Positions 62,873 to 64,000 of a stretch of 64,000 nt of DNA are shown here, piece by piece. Both the position numbers and the translations under genes were made by a program. The notes under the pieces are model-generated. The model saw nothing but the letters and a program-made list of their open reading frames with translations, was not told where the DNA came from and did no database searches. Within the stretch, counting starts at the first letter, position 1, and each line of letters begins with the position of its first letter. The stretch lies in the NCBI RefSeq assembly GCF_000150275.1, contig NW_002060952.1:2289128-2353127 (forward strand), in the 5' to 3' direction. Source of the DNA: Trichoplax adhaerens (taxonomy: Eukaryota > Placozoa > Uniplacotomia > Trichoplacea > Trichoplacidae).

Positions 62873-64000
62873 GTAAGTTTATGACATAAAGTAAGAATTT
62901 CTTCTAGTTACGAAATAAAATCTTTTCTAATCACCGTTATTCTCACAGTTTGATTACATTCGAATAATCGTTTCATCACTTTTTTCTCTAATAATTGCAG
63001 CAGTAAATTTTCGATTAAAGTCATCATTCTCTGATGAAATTTTCTAGAGTTTAGAGCTAGAGAAATGCGAGAATATAACTTTATGTTTTTGATTTATAAG
63101 ACTGGGCTAGTCATTTCTAATTGGCATTTAATATGAGTGCTAAATTACATCAATCGCTATAAAGGACTATTTCTCTTGTACTACTATCGTTACTGAGTCT
63201 AGATTTATTTACATTTTATCATCATTCATCATTCCAATAATTATAATTGTTATATAAAATTATGCCTAAAATCGTTCTAAGTTAGTCTTGACCGCTATGA
63301 TTATATTTTACATGTTTTTCTTAATCTTTCATGGGCAACTTTGATGCTTGTAGTAGATCTATTTCTACACTTATAGTCAAGCCTAATGTTGCTAGGAAAT
63401 ATTTAAATGTAAAAGTTGAATTTAATAGAACCAAGAAGCATGTTGTAATGATCTTAGTCATAGCATAAGTTACTCGTAGTTAACGATAACTAATTTCACA
63501 AAATCAGAATAAATTTTGGTATCATGGAACTTATATTATTCCCATTTAGTCGGAAGAATTACAAAAAGTATCGTGCTAAGTTGATCCAATTGATTCCATA
63601 ATTAGATCTACAATTTGTTTCTTGTCCATGTCAGACTGTCGATAAAACCTTTAGCCTCGACTAAAAGTATTTATGTCAATAAACTTTGGCCATAAAGTAT
63701 GCCTGACGATTTTCGGATATTTCAGCTATGAAAAATTTGAAGCAAATTATTTCTAGTCCAGTCCTTCTCATCTATAAAACAAACGTAGCAATAAAACTAT
63801 ATTCATCTGTTCATCCATTCATGACAACGAATCAATATTCAGATCATTCGCGATTGATAAACGTGTAAAAATTTATTTCATATCCTAAAGTTCCATTCTT
63901 GTTTGAACTCTTTATTGCTTGACAGGAAAACTGGTAAAAATTTTAACAAGTTTAAAAGTTCCTTCACGAACATAAAAGTTATCTCACGCTTTTCTTTTTA
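62873..64000. other. Distal AT-rich end of the window
   Basis: No coding segment supported. If the 62583 exon is real this is its first intron. Confidence 0.35.

Overview
The window is intron-rich, AT-rich animal nuclear DNA. Six multi-exon or single-exon genes were recognised by translating exons and checking that reading-frame phase carries across each proposed GT-AG (once GC-AG) junction. The set is an SNX-BAR sorting nexin, CCDC24, FCHO, ZNF367, SERBP1/HABP4 and SLC4A11, which points to a metazoan. Short genes, small introns, many locally duplicated sequences and full-length but diverged orthologues suggest an early-branching lineage. Placozoa (Trichoplax or Hoilungia) is my best guess; this is inference, not proof.

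Layout. 1-1.6 kb: 3' part of a sorting nexin (SNX7/SNX30-like, +). 3.5-7.0 kb: complete CCDC24 (-, ten exons) with a repeat-bearing first intron. 7.8-10.3 kb: two tandem-repeat arrays (about 121 bp and about 148 bp units) and a perfect 24-bp palindrome. 10.4-20.3 kb: complete FCHO endocytic adaptor (+, 26 exons, about 856 codons), with minisatellites in introns 1 and 2 and one GC-AG intron. 20.3-23.7 kb: no gene seen. 23.75-25.0 kb: ZNF367 (-, apparently one coding exon). 25.0-31.8 kb: mostly non-coding, rich in TACTGTAC/GTACAGTA palindromic words and direct repeats, with two exon-like pieces on the minus strand. 32.0-34.6 kb: complete SERBP1/HABP4-family gene (+, six exons). 34.6-46.1 kb: long AT-rich stretch with exon-like fragments I cannot name and two repeat fields. 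46.1-53.4 kb: SLC4A11 (+, complete 3' end; first exon tentative), followed by decayed tandem copies of its last exon. 53.8-62.5 kb: AT-rich, diverged tandem repeats, no recognisable gene. 62.6-62.9 kb: one plausible first exon of a secreted or membrane protein that would continue beyond the window.

The genes do not form a pathway. FCHO and the sorting nexin both act at membranes through BAR-type domains, CCDC24 is a coiled-coil protein, ZNF367 is a nuclear factor, SERBP1 binds RNA and ribosomes, and SLC4A11 is a plasma-membrane transporter. The clearest unusual theme is local tandem duplication at many scales (about 80-330 bp units), once reaching into coding sequence at the SLC4A11 terminal exon. 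I found no CRISPR array, rRNA, tRNA or intact transposon.
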